Shown piece after piece: positions 1 through 9,266 of a stretch of DNA of 64,000 nucleotides (its first letter is position 1; each line of letters opens with the position of its first letter). This DNA is from Planctomycetota bacterium (GTDB lineage Bacteria; Planctomycetota; UBA1135; GCA-002686595). Both the position numbers and the translations under genes were made by a program. Where the stretch lies: positions 1-64,000 of the forward strand of contig PKCK01000030.1 in assembly GCA_002862085.1 (NCBI GenBank), read 5' to 3'. The notes beneath the pieces are model-generated. The model was not told where the DNA came from, searched no databases, and saw only the letters and a program-made list of their open reading frames with translations.

Positions 1-1
1 C

Positions 2-898
2 CGACGCCTCGAGGCCGACGACCCCGGGGAGGACGATTCCTCGCCCCTGTTCACGCCGGGCGACGATCTCTCGGGCTGGAGCCACGTCGGCGATGCCTCG
101 TACCGCTTCGTGGACGACCTGCTCATCGGCAACGCCGGGCGCGGGCGCCGCCAGAGCTTCCTCGTGTCCAAGGAGACCTTCCACGACTTCGAGCTCGTGG
201 TGGGCGTGCGCATCGCCGTCCTCGGGAACTCCGGTATCCAGCTGCGGAGCCACGTGAACGCAGGCGGCCAGGTCTACGGCTACCAGGCGGAGATCGACCC
301 CACCGACCGCAGCTGGTCCGCGGGAATCTACGACGAGGGCCGCCGCGGCTGGCTCGATCCCCTCGACGACAACCCCGCCGCTCGCGCCGCCTTCGATCGC
401 GATGGCTGGAACGAGTACCGCATCCGCTGCGAAGGGCCACGCATCCGGACGTGGGTCAACGGCGTGCCGGCGGCCGACCTGCTCGACGGCGCGGACCTCG
501 AAGGCAGCCTCGGGTTCCAGATCCACGGCGGCGACGACGACATCGAGATGCGCTGGCGCGACGCGCGCGTGCGGCGCCTCGGGGCCCACGCCTGGGTCCC
601 GGCCGAGGACGGCGCGCTGAGGGGGGCGAGCGGCGCGCGGGTGACGGTGACCGGTGACGACGCGCGAGCCGTCCTCACGTCCGCGAGCGGGCCCCGCGAG
701 GTGCCCCTCTCCGCTTCGAACCACTGGCGCACGGGCGCTGCCAACGCGGTCACGCTGCTCGGCTCGGACGGCCGTATGGTCCTCCAGGTGAACGACCGGA
801 CCGTCCTCGAGGGGGGCGCGGACGGGCTCGAGGCCATGGCCATCAGGGGCGCGAGCACGGTCGCGGGGTGGCACGCGTGCCGCCACGTCCCGCGCTGA
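2..898 (+). CDS. DUF1080 (3-keto-disaccharide hydrolase-like) protein, 5' truncated
   Basis: The frame is open to the left window edge, so the start lies outside; the GTG at 110 is an internal valine. The visible part opens with the family hallmark FTPGDDLSGW (codons from base 50), then conserved beta-sandwich strands (DFEL, NSGIQLRS, GFQIHGGDD). DUF1080 proteins have a concanavalin-like fold and are abundant in Planctomycetota; some cleave 3-keto-glycosides, others only bind sugar. A less conserved region follows HAWVPAEDG to the stop. Family membership is clear from these motifs. The substrate and the secreted location are inferred, because the N-terminus is not visible. Confidence 0.85.
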   Translation, partial: RRLEADDPGEDDSSPLFTPGDDLSGWSHVGDASYRFVDDLLIGNAGRGRRQSFLVSKETFHDFELVVGVRIAVLGNSGIQLRSHVNAGGQVYGYQAEIDPTDRSWSAGIYDEGRRGWLDPLDDNPAARAAFDRDGWNEYRIRCEGPRIRTWVNGVPAADLLDGADLEGSLGFQIHGGDDDIEMRWRDARVRRLGAHAWVPAEDGALRGASGARVTVTGDDARAVLTSASGPREVPLSASNHWRTGAANAVTLLGSDGRMVLQVNDRTVLEGGADGLEAMAIRGASTVAGWHACRHVPR

Positions 899-1035
899 GC
901 CGGAAGCCGGCGGAGACTCCTGCGGCCACGGGTCGCCCCGGATGAGACCTGGGAGCGGCGCGTGCTCTCATCCAGGCGCACGGGGCCCCACAGGCTGGCA
1001 TGATGTGTCGGGCGCCGATCCCGCGTCCCTCCCCC

Positions 1036-3681
1036 ATGACAGCACGTCTCTCGACACTCCTGCGGAGCCGCGCCGCAGCACCCCTCCTCGCCGTCCTCCT
1101 CGCCGCCGGAGCCGACGCGCAGGTCGCTGCGACCCTCGCGCGCTGCCCGATCCCCCGCGGCACCTCCGCTTGGAGCCGGCCCTCCACGTGGCCCGGCGGG
1201 GTCATGCCCGGCCCCGGGACCGACGTCGTCATCCCCGCTGGCCAGAGGGTGGTGCTCGACTTCGACAACGTCGGCGGCTTCGCGCACGTGAAGAGCCTCA
1301 CGGTCGAGGGAGAGCTCCACGTGAGCTGCGGCGGCGGCACGCTGCGCACGAACTCGCTCCTCGTGGACGGCGGCACCTTCGCCATCGGCGCAGCGCATCG
1401 GCCCTACCCCCACGACGTGACCATCACGCTCTCCCACAACGCCGCGCTCGACGACTACGGCAGCGCCACGCATCCCGGGGAGCTGCTCGACCAGGCGCTG
1501 GTCGTTCAGGACGGCGGCGTCCTGGAGCTCCACGGACGCGACCACGGCACGAGCTGGACCCAGCTGGCGGCGACCGCCATGCCGGGCGACGTCCAGATCC
1601 GACTGACCGAGGCCGCCGCGTGGGAGCCGGGCCAGGAGATCGTCCTCGCCTCCACCGACTACGACCTGAACCAGGCGGAGGTCCGGGAGATCGCGGAGGT
1701 GGACGGGACCCTGGTGACGCTCACCGCGCCGCTCCTCCACATGCACTGGGGCGAGATCGAGGGGCCGTTCGCCAACGGGATGAGCGTGGACGAACGCGGC
1801 GAGGTCGGGCTGCTGTCCCGCTCGATCGTCGTGCGGGGGACCCCCTTCACACTCGCGGACGGCCGCGTCATGGGTGGGCACACGATGGTCCACCGCGGCC
1901 CCGGCGGGTTCGGCGCGGCGACGCCGCGGGCGGACATCACCTGGGTCGAGTTCCGCGACCTCGGCCGCGAGGGCGCGATCGGACGCTATCCGCTGCACCT
2001 GCACCGGGCGGGCACGCTCGCCGACACGCGCATCGACTCCTGCAGCGTGCGCAACAGCTTCAACCGGGTGATCTCGCTCCACGACGTCAACGAGGCGGAG
2101 ATCACGAACTGCGTGGCCCACGAGCACATCGGCCACGGCTACTTCTTCGAGGGCCCCTCCTCATCGCTCAACCGGATGAACGGCAACCTGGGCCTGGGGA
2201 CGCGGGCGGCCGAGTCCGGCCGCGAGATCCTCGCGAGCGATCTGGAGGCGGGTACCTTCTGGCTCGAGAACCCGCGCAACGAGATCACGAGCAACGTCGC
2301 CGCCGGTTCGGAGCACTTCGGCTACTGGTGGGAGCCGCCGAGCTTCGCGGCGGTCTCGCCCGACTTCGACGACAACGTCGCCCACTCCAACGGCTCCATC
2401 GGGATCTACCAGGACTCGCGGCCGCCGACCCAGAACGGGCTCGTCCAGGGCCTGACGCTCTACAAGAACCGCGAGCACGCCCTGTGGTGGCGTACGTACG
2501 GTCGGATGACCTTCCGCGGGCTCATGTTGGCGGACAATCGCGCCGGCACGTACCTCGCGTCGGAGGGCGTGCAGTTCGAGGACAGCTTCTCCTACATCCG
2601 GCTCGAGGACTCGCTGCTCGTGGGCGAGTCGAACAACGTCGGCCAGCCCTTCTGGAACGTGGAGCGCGCCCGGGGCCGGAGCCTGCCGCAGCCTGGTGAC
2701 GCGCCCTCGCGGTTCGGCTTCTACGGTCCCGAGTGGGACGCGCTCGTGGGCGTCGAGATGTACGACGGCGCCGTCCGCATCGCCCGGACGCACTTCGCGC
2801 GCTTCCAGGACGCCGACGACTCCTGCGGCTTCCCCCAGTGCTCGTCGCCCACGACCTTCCGCAGGGAAGCCGGCGCCATCTCGAACGTCGACTACCACAA
2901 CCCCTGGGCCTTCCTGCCCACCAACTCCGTGGCGGCCTTGAGCTTCGAGGAGGCCGACGAGATCTGGCTCCGGACGCCGGTCGGCGCCCCCGTGTTCGAC
3001 AACGGGATCGCGAACACCGTGTTCCTCGACGAGGACGGCTCGGTCACCGGCACGCCGCTGACCTACATCCGCCCGGTGAACCCCTTCCTCGAGCACGAGC
3101 CCGCCGCGGACACGGTCTACGTGTCCGAGTGGAACGCGCACACCATGCAGATGGTGCAGCCCGACGGCCCCGGCGGCGCGCCGGTGTCCTATCGCTACGG
3201 CCTCTTCCAGTGGCAGCACCCGGTCGCGGACGCGCCCGCTCTCAGCCAGTACTCGATCCAGCGGATCCCCGTCTCCGCGCCGCTCTCGTTCCAGTCCTTC
3301 GACGTGAGGAGCGCCACCTCACCGAGCAACCCCTATTCGCTGATGCCGTCGACGATGGTCCCGGGCGCCGCCTACGCGCTGAGCGCGCCGGGCCTGCAGG
3401 CCTCCCAGTGGCCTGGCGAGTTCAGCATCCGCTGGGGCGGCACCGCGCCCGGTGACTTCATCATCGTGAGCGTCCCCTACCCGGAGCCGGTCGCCACGGT
3501 TCGCTTCGACGGGGTGGTCGACTTCGCCGCAGCGCAGTCGCTGCCCGCCCTCTACGCGGCGTTCGGCAACGAGCACTTCCTGGACGTCGCCTCCAGGACG
3601 CTCCACCTCAAGCTCGTCGTGGGCGGCTCGGGTCCCTCCGTCTGGGCCGGCCGGATGGTCCAGGCCGCCGTGACGCGCTGA
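1036..3681 (+). CDS. Secreted G8-domain / right-handed beta-helix protein (CEMIP-like)
   Basis: I chose the ATG at 1036 over the in-frame ATG at 1000 because it begins a normal signal peptide (MTARLSTLLRSR, then a hydrophobic run ending GADAQ). The mature protein of about 860 residues starts with a G8 domain: W..P.TWPGGVMPGPGTDVVIPAG, then a repeating strand pattern to about residue 150. A right-handed beta-helix follows, with the motif GRYPLHLHRAG near residue 316. That motif resembles the GRYPIHFH region of animal CEMIP/TMEM2. G8 proteins in bacteria are uncharacterised; polysaccharide binding or cleavage is a guess. The gene ends 4 bases before the convergent cytochrome gene. Confidence 0.75.
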   Translation: MTARLSTLLRSRAAAPLLAVLLAAGADAQVAATLARCPIPRGTSAWSRPSTWPGGVMPGPGTDVVIPAGQRVVLDFDNVGGFAHVKSLTVEGELHVSCGGGTLRTNSLLVDGGTFAIGAAHRPYPHDVTITLSHNAALDDYGSATHPGELLDQALVVQDGGVLELHGRDHGTSWTQLAATAMPGDVQIRLTEAAAWEPGQEIVLASTDYDLNQAEVREIAEVDGTLVTLTAPLLHMHWGEIEGPFANGMSVDERGEVGLLSRSIVVRGTPFTLADGRVMGGHTMVHRGPGGFGAATPRADITWVEFRDLGREGAIGRYPLHLHRAGTLADTRIDSCSVRNSFNRVISLHDVNEAEITNCVAHEHIGHGYFFEGPSSSLNRMNGNLGLGTRAAESGREILASDLEAGTFWLENPRNEITSNVAAGSEHFGYWWEPPSFAAVSPDFDDNVAHSNGSIGIYQDSRPPTQNGLVQGLTLYKNREHALWWRTYGRMTFRGLMLADNRAGTYLASEGVQFEDSFSYIRLEDSLLVGESNNVGQPFWNVERARGRSLPQPGDAPSRFGFYGPEWDALVGVEMYDGAVRIARTHFARFQDADDSCGFPQCSSPTTFRREAGAISNVDYHNPWAFLPTNSVAALSFEEADEIWLRTPVGAPVFDNGIANTVFLDEDGSVTGTPLTYIRPVNPFLEHEPAADTVYVSEWNAHTMQMVQPDGPGGAPVSYRYGLFQWQHPVADAPALSQYSIQRIPVSAPLSFQSFDVRSATSPSNPYSLMPSTMVPGAAYALSAPGLQASQWPGEFSIRWGGTAPGDFIIVSVPYPEPVATVRFDGVVDFAAAQSLPALYAAFGNEHFLDVASRTLHLKLVVGGSGPSVWAGRMVQAAVTR

Positions 3682-3685
3682 GCGC

Positions 3686-6238
3686 TCAGAGCTCGGAGGT
3701 CTGGAGCGGACGGGTCCGCCCACCGCTCTCCTCGCGCACGTCCCGCACGGTCTCGAGGGTGACCGGGTCCGCCCCGTTGCCCCAGGAGCGACGGACGAAG
3801 GTCAGCACGTCCGCGAGCTGCTCGTCGGTGCCCTCGAAGCGGGGCATCGCCATGTTCCAGGCCTCGCCGTCGATCTTCAGCGGCCCCTCGAGGCCGTGCA
3901 TGAGGATGCTCACGAGGCGCCGCTCGTCCCCCACGGCGTACTGGGTGCCGCGCAGGGTCGGCGCCTTGCCGGCGTCGCCGCCGCCGTGGGGCTGGTGGCA
4001 GTTGGCGCACGCCGCAGCGAACACCTCGGCGCCGCGGGCGTAGCGAACCTGCTCCCCGGCCGTGAGCTCACGGGGCAGCTCGATCTCGACCGCGCCCGGC
4101 TTGCCGGGCCAGGTGCAGCCCTCGTCCACGGCCGCCGCCGTTGTGGGCTCGGTCCCGTCGGGCGAGAAGGACGCCGGCATCGCGCGCAGGGCGATCGGGA
4201 GGCGCTCTCCGCGCGGGCCCTTGCGCCGCGTCTCGAAGAGTCCGTCGAGCAGCGGGCGGCTCCACCACCGGGCGGGCGGCTCGAGCGCGAGATCCACGAC
4301 CATCGCGAGATGCTCGGCGAGGCCCTCGCGGCCGACGCAGCTCGCGAGCTCCTTGAGGAGCTGAGGACGGCCCTTGGCGTTCGCGCGCCATCGCTCGTCG
4401 CCGGCGAGCATCTCCAGGAAGCGCGCCTCCCGGAACTCGAGACCGGAGACGACGGCCGAGCGCTCGAGCCCCGAGCTCGCGTCCGCGGTCATGCGGTCGA
4501 GGAACGCGTCGAGGGCGAGGTCCGCCGGGCAGTCGCCGAGGGCGAGCAGCGCGTGCGCCCGCACCCGTGCGTCCTCGTCGGTCGCCGCGACCTGGCCGAG
4601 GAGAGCGGCCGTTTCCTCGCTCCCCTGGAGGTCGAGGAGCCCCTCCGACACCTCGCTCGCCGCCGCGCGTACGCGGGCGTCCGGTGACGCGAGGCCGCGC
4701 GCGACGGTCTCGAGGTCGATGAAGCCGATGCCCTCCAGGGTGTGGAGGCTGTGGACGGCGCGCATGGGGTTGTGACGGGCGCCGACGCCCGCGCGAAGCC
4801 TCTCCACGACGCTGGCCTCTCCGTCGAAGAACTCGACGAGCAGGCGCTGCGCCTGGGCGCGCAGCCAGGCGTTGTCGGAGCCGACGTGAGTCACGAGCTC
4901 CGTGAGGGACGCGTCGAGGAGCGCCTCGCCGTCGACCGGCGCCGCAGGGCGCGTCCCCGACCTCACGACGCGCCAGATGCGCCCCTGGCCCAGCGGCCGC
5001 GCCAGGCCGCGCGCGTCCACCTGCTTGCGCAGGAAGGTCGTCATGAACACCCGGTGCTGGATGATGCCCCGGTAGAAGTCCGCGACGTAGAGCGCGCCGT
5101 CCGGGCCGGTCGTCATCGCGACGGGGCGGAAGCGCTCGTCCGTGGAGGTCCAGAAGTCGAAGGGCCCGTGCTCGCTGTTCGCCTTGGGGCGCAGCGCGTC
5201 ACCGCTCTCGAGCGAGTAGCGCTTCACGAGGTTGCCGCTCGGCTCGGCCACGAAGATGTCGCCGCGCGCGTTCGCGCCCAGCCCGTCGCCGTTCAGCGGG
5301 GTCGGGGCGCAGGCCGCGGTGAAGTAGTGGAGCGTGAAGTCATCGCGGAGCGTGCGCTCCTGATAGCCGCGGTTCACGCCAGGGTTGATGCGCGAGGGGT
5401 AAACGACGTTGCTCGCGTCGATGGCCTTCACGACGCCCTCGAAGCGACGCTGGTGGCGGTTGCGCACCCCGTAGCGGGAAGGGACGAGGTCCACGAACAG
5501 CGGGTTCGGATTCGTGTTGCGGTGGATCCGGCCGAGCTCGTCCACGCCGAGCCCCCACTGGCCACCGCCGCGCGTGCGCTCGACCTCCCAGAAGGGCTCG
5601 CCCTCCTCGTCGAAGACGCGCCGCACGCGGCGATCCCAGTTCGCGAAGTGGACCCAGTTGTCGAGGCCGATCATCGGGGAGTTGATGGCGTGCTCGGGGT
5701 TGTCGAGTCCCTTCGTCAGCCCCGTGGCCACGACCTCCCGCACGTCGAAGACCCCGTCGCCGTCGTCGTCCCTCAAGAAGACGAGCTCGGGCGGGAGGAC
5801 GCAGAGAGCGCCGCCGTGCATCGGCGCGACGCCTCGCGGAAGGACGAGGTCGGTGGCGAACTCGGTGCGCTCGTCCATCGTGCCGTCACCGTCGGTGTCG
5901 GTGAGGACGGCGATGACGCCGACCGGATCGAGCTCGCCGTTGCCCTCGGCGTCCTGCATGTATCCGCGCATCTCGACGACCCAGAGCCGGCCCTGCTCGT
6001 CGAAGGTGAGCTGGACGGGGTCGACCACGAGAGGCTCCGCCGCGACGAGCTGGACCTCGAAACCGTCCTGGATCTCGAAGGTCGCGTGCTCCGCCTCGGG
6101 GCCGAGCGCGGGCGCGGGCGGGATCTCGAGATCAGTGGGGAGGTCGCCCTGGGTCTCGCCCTTGCGGTCGCCGTTCTGGGCGACGACGGGGCTGGCCAGG
6201 GGGAGGACGAGGAGCGCGAGGAGGGCGGACCGCTGCAT
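3686..6238 (-). CDS. PVC-type haem-binding protein (membrane-bound dehydrogenase-like, HEAT repeats, cytochrome c)
   Basis: 850 residues with a signal peptide (MQRSALLALLVLPLASPVVAQ). Domains in order: an N-terminal beta-propeller of the membrane-bound dehydrogenase type (GFEVQLVAAEPLV, then LTFDEQGRLWVVEMRGY), helical HEAT-like repeats around 430-640, and a C-terminal cytochrome c with CANCH at 744-748 and candidate axial Met at 796 or 798. This architecture is a signature of Planctomycetota and related PVC bacteria. Its substrate is unknown; it is presumed to be a periplasmic redox enzyme acting on carbohydrates or alcohols. The domain order is complete and no key residue is missing. Confidence 0.9.
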   Translation of the reverse strand: MQRSALLALLVLPLASPVVAQNGDRKGETQGDLPTDLEIPPAPALGPEAEHATFEIQDGFEVQLVAAEPLVVDPVQLTFDEQGRLWVVEMRGYMQDAEGNGELDPVGVIAVLTDTDGDGTMDERTEFATDLVLPRGVAPMHGGALCVLPPELVFLRDDDGDGVFDVREVVATGLTKGLDNPEHAINSPMIGLDNWVHFANWDRRVRRVFDEEGEPFWEVERTRGGGQWGLGVDELGRIHRNTNPNPLFVDLVPSRYGVRNRHQRRFEGVVKAIDASNVVYPSRINPGVNRGYQERTLRDDFTLHYFTAACAPTPLNGDGLGANARGDIFVAEPSGNLVKRYSLESGDALRPKANSEHGPFDFWTSTDERFRPVAMTTGPDGALYVADFYRGIIQHRVFMTTFLRKQVDARGLARPLGQGRIWRVVRSGTRPAAPVDGEALLDASLTELVTHVGSDNAWLRAQAQRLLVEFFDGEASVVERLRAGVGARHNPMRAVHSLHTLEGIGFIDLETVARGLASPDARVRAAASEVSEGLLDLQGSEETAALLGQVAATDEDARVRAHALLALGDCPADLALDAFLDRMTADASSGLERSAVVSGLEFREARFLEMLAGDERWRANAKGRPQLLKELASCVGREGLAEHLAMVVDLALEPPARWWSRPLLDGLFETRRKGPRGERLPIALRAMPASFSPDGTEPTTAAAVDEGCTWPGKPGAVEIELPRELTAGEQVRYARGAEVFAAACANCHQPHGGGDAGKAPTLRGTQYAVGDERRLVSILMHGLEGPLKIDGEAWNMAMPRFEGTDEQLADVLTFVRRSWGNGADPVTLETVRDVREESGGRTRPLQTSEL

Positions 6239-6354
6239 GCCTCAAGTGTAAGGCAGGTGAGCCGCGTGCTCGCCCCGCTGCGGCCTCCCGGGACGCGCGG
6301 GCCGGATCCAGCGGCGCATGGACGGGCATCACCCTGCGAAGCAAGGTCGACCCC

Positions 6355-6749
6355 GTGGCCCCTTCCCGCGACGAGGTGCAGCGCGCCCTCGAACGGCTCA
6401 CCGACATCCACGCGAAGATCGCACGCGCGTCAATCCACCGCGGGCGCCGCGCCGTAACGGTGGCTGCGATGGGGTTCATCGCCTGGCCGGTCGCCAGGAG
6501 TGAGGCCCTCGGGGCAGGTGAGAGCGTGCCCTCGGCCATGCGAAGCCGTGGCTCGTCGTCGCTCTCCTCTGCGCCACGATCGGCGCCGCCGACCTCTGGC
6601 GCCGCCGCGGCGCGGTCTCGGGACGCGACACGTGGACCGCGGTCGGGCAGCTCTTGCCGGCGGTGCTCGTCGGCGTGGCGATCTTCTACTTCGCCGCGGG
6701 CCTCGCCATGGCCGCCGCGGCCGCGGCCGGACGGCGGAGTCCACGCTGA
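6355..6749 (+). pseudogene. Frameshifted small membrane protein of the planctomycete LERL..IHA..A family
   Basis: Two adjacent frames each look coding but are not joined. From GTG 6355, frame 1 gives a start typical of a small planctomycete membrane protein (LERLTDIHAKIARASIHRG, then VAAMGFIAWPVA). From about 6543 to TGA 6747-6749, frame 3 continues with a clear membrane segment (KPWLVVALLCATIGAADLW, then VLVGVAIFYFAAGLAMAA). Frame 3 is blocked upstream by TGA at 6519. One indel between 6519 and 6545 would restore a protein of about 130 residues. I recall this family encoded beside a winged-helix regulator, which is not seen here. This is either a real disruption or a sequencing indel. Confidence 0.55.
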
Positions 6750-7019
6750 AGTACGGCGCCAGCGGGAGACGTGCGTTCCCGGGGTCACTCGAGGAGCTCG
6801 AGCGCGTGCTCAGCGACGCGCGGCCAGGGCGCTCGCCTGCACCGCGGCGTTCACCCTCACCTGCGCGATCCAAATCACCTGATGCCGCGCCGCGCTCGGC
6901 GGCCGCGCGAGACACGAGGTGTCGGAGCGGACCCCTACCCGCGCGGACCCGCCGCGTTGCCGACCGAGGGGCTTGCGCCTACGGTGTCAGCGCGCGACGC
7001 GCTCGCGCAGAGCCACACC

Positions 7020-7584
<565 letters not shown>

Positions 7585-7586
<2 letters not shown>

Positions 7587-7610
7587 GGCCGCCCCGCTTC
7601 GAGCGGCCTC
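7585..7610. terminator. Hairpin between convergent genes
   Basis: A perfect 8-bp stem, GAGGCCGC (7585-7592) with GCGGCCTC (7603-7610), and a 10-base loop; it overlaps the HD gene stop codon. It has no U-tract but sits exactly between two convergent gene ends, so bidirectional termination is likely. Confidence 0.5.
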
Positions 7611-7627
7611 GCTCTCCGCATGGTCGC

Positions 7628-7957
7628 TCAGCCCGCGAGCGCGTCGACGGCCTTCGCCAGGACGAAGTCGTTCATCGTCAGCCCGCCGGCGTCGTGGGTG
7701 CTGAGCGTCACCGTGACGTTCCGGTAGCCGGTCAGAGCCAGGTCGGGGTGGTGGTTCTGCTCCTCGGCCACCGCGCCGATCGCGTTGACGAGATCCAGGG
7801 CTGCCTGGAAGTCGCCGAGGACGAACACCCGCGCGAGGCTTCGCGGCGAGCTCTCCACGATGGACCACTCCCCGTGGACCTCCGCGAGGAGCTCGGGGTG
7901 GCGCGCGTCTTCGAGGAGCGGCGCGCCGTCACGGCAGCGAGCGTCGATCGCGCTCAA
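7628..7957 (-). CDS. 4a-hydroxytetrahydrobiopterin dehydratase (pterin-4a-carbinolamine dehydratase)
   Basis: 109 residues, the usual length for PCD/DCoH. The active-site signature E..NHHP, followed by Y, T and H/D at the expected spacing (EEQNHHPDLALTGYRNVTV), is present. The start is inferred to be TTG at 7957-7955, overlapping the TGA of the upstream aminotransferase as TTGA; there is no ATG before the core domain. The enzyme dehydrates 4a-hydroxy-tetrahydropterin in the recycling step of aromatic amino-acid hydroxylation, but no hydroxylase gene lies nearby. Coupling to ilvE suggests co-transcription rather than a shared pathway. Confidence 0.85.
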   Translation of the reverse strand: MSAIDARCRDGAPLLEDARHPELLAEVHGEWSIVESSPRSLARVFVLGDFQAALDLVNAIGAVAEEQNHHPDLALTGYRNVTVTLSTHDAGGLTMNDFVLAKAVDALAG

Positions 7958-8883
7958 GAGGACGCTTCCGCGACGTGGGTCAGCCAGCCATGGCGGTCGG
8001 GTGACTCGCCCTTCACGATCGCGAAGAAATCGTCCTGCAGGCGCTTGGTCACCGGCCCCGGCGCGCCGGCCGGGAAGACCATGCCGTCCACGCTGCGCAC
8101 GGGGGTGATCTCCGCAGCGGTGCCGGTCATGAACATCTCGTCGGAGAAGTGCACCGTCTCGCGGGGGATCCGCGCCTCCTTGAGCGGGATCTCGAGCTCC
8201 GCGCAGAGGTCCACGACCATCCCACGCGTGATGCCGGCCAGGATCGAGTTGCCCACGGGTGGGGTCAGCAGGGTGCCGTCCTGCATGAGGAAGACGTTCT
8301 CGCCGCTGCCCTCGGAGAGATAGCCGTCCACGTCGAGCACGAGCCCCTCGGAGTATCCGTGGCGAATGGCCTCCTGGACGACGAGCTGCGAGTTCAGGTA
8401 GTTGCCCGACGCCTTCGCCATGGAGGGGTGCGTCCCCGGCGCCATGCGGCGCCAGGAACTGAAGCCCACGTCGACGCCTTCCTCGACGCTGCCGGCCCCG
8501 TGGAGCGAAGCCCACTCCCAGGTCGCGATCATGACCTGGATCGGATTGCCCTTCGGCAGCACACCCAGCGGCCCGGCGCCGCGGAACACCAGCGGCCGGA
8601 TGTAGCAGGCCGCGTGCCCGTTGTGGGACACGGTCTCGACGATGGCGCGCTCGATCTCCTGCGGGGAGAAGGGGATCTCCATGTCGAGGACCGAGCAGCT
8701 CTGGAACATCCGTCGCACGTGGCGCTGCAGCTGGAGGATCGCGGGCCCCCTGGGCGTGGCGTAGGCCCGGATCCCCTCGAAGACGGCGTTGCCGTAGTGG
8801 AGGCTGTGTGAGGTGACGTGGACGGTGGCGGACTCCCAGGGAACGAGCTTCCCGTCCAGCCAGATCGAATCGGAGGGCTTCAT
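7954..8883 (-). CDS. ilvE: Branched-chain amino-acid aminotransferase (fold type IV PLP enzyme)
   Basis: 309 residues, the standard BCAT length. It opens with IWLDGKLVPWESATVHV and HSLHYGNAVFEGIRAY, as in IlvE. The PLP lysine is K157 in MAKASGNYLNSQ, and EGSGENVF and GITRG follow as cofactor-phosphate-binding motifs. It catalyses the reversible transamination of Leu, Ile and Val with 2-oxoglutarate in the cytoplasm. Its stop overlaps the TTG start of the pterin dehydratase, so the two genes are likely one transcript. The divergent 93-residue gene begins 100 bases away. Confidence 0.93.
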   Translation of the reverse strand: MKPSDSIWLDGKLVPWESATVHVTSHSLHYGNAVFEGIRAYATPRGPAILQLQRHVRRMFQSCSVLDMEIPFSPQEIERAIVETVSHNGHAACYIRPLVFRGAGPLGVLPKGNPIQVMIATWEWASLHGAGSVEEGVDVGFSSWRRMAPGTHPSMAKASGNYLNSQLVVQEAIRHGYSEGLVLDVDGYLSEGSGENVFLMQDGTLLTPPVGNSILAGITRGMVVDLCAELEIPLKEARIPRETVHFSDEMFMTGTAAEITPVRSVDGMVFPAGAPGPVTKRLQDDFFAIVKGESPDRHGWLTHVAEASS

Positions 8884-8982
8884 GTGGGCGAAGAGGATAC
8901 AGGCGAACGGCGTCGCCCGCCGGAGGGGCCCATGGACCTACAATTCCGCGCCGCCGGCCCCTGCTCCGGCCCCCCACAGCCC

Positions 8983-9264
8983 ATGTCCGACAACATCATG
9001 AACGCGCCCCACGGGATGAATCTCGTGGTGGAGTGCAGCGACGGCAGCGCGGTGATCGGCCGCTTCGACGAGTCCAACGGCTTCGAGGTCGTCATGCACG
9101 ACGTCGATCTCTGGGAGTCCGACCAGGGCAGCGCGGAGGAGCGCGAGAACTGGGTGCGGTCGACCGCGACGTACGGCGTCGCCGTGAAGGAGCGCGACCA
9201 CCGCTTCTCAGCGCGCCTCGTGGAGCGCTGGCGTCCCCTCGGCGACATCGAGAAGCTGTCCTGA
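8983..9264 (+). CDS. Small hypothetical protein (93 aa)
   Basis: The ATG at 8983 begins an acidic, soluble protein (MSDNIMNAPHGMNLVVECSDG) with no signal peptide or membrane segment. Codon use is that of a real gene (third positions nearly all G or C), and the TGA is followed two bases later by the FIST-domain ATG, so the two are probably co-transcribed. A repeated pattern of a beta-strand pair followed by W (VVECSDGSAVIGRFD, VDLWESDQGS) suggests a small beta-rich fold. I do not recognise the family. Confidence 0.6.
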   Translation: MSDNIMNAPHGMNLVVECSDGSAVIGRFDESNGFEVVMHDVDLWESDQGSAEERENWVRSTATYGVAVKERDHRFSARLVERWRPLGDIEKLS

Positions 9265-9266
9265 GC

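Noticed and set aside
942-2699. Long plus-strand frame inside the G8 gene
   Set aside because: Composition is mostly Arg/Pro/Gly and no motif is present; the overlapping G8 frame has a signal peptide and recognised domains.
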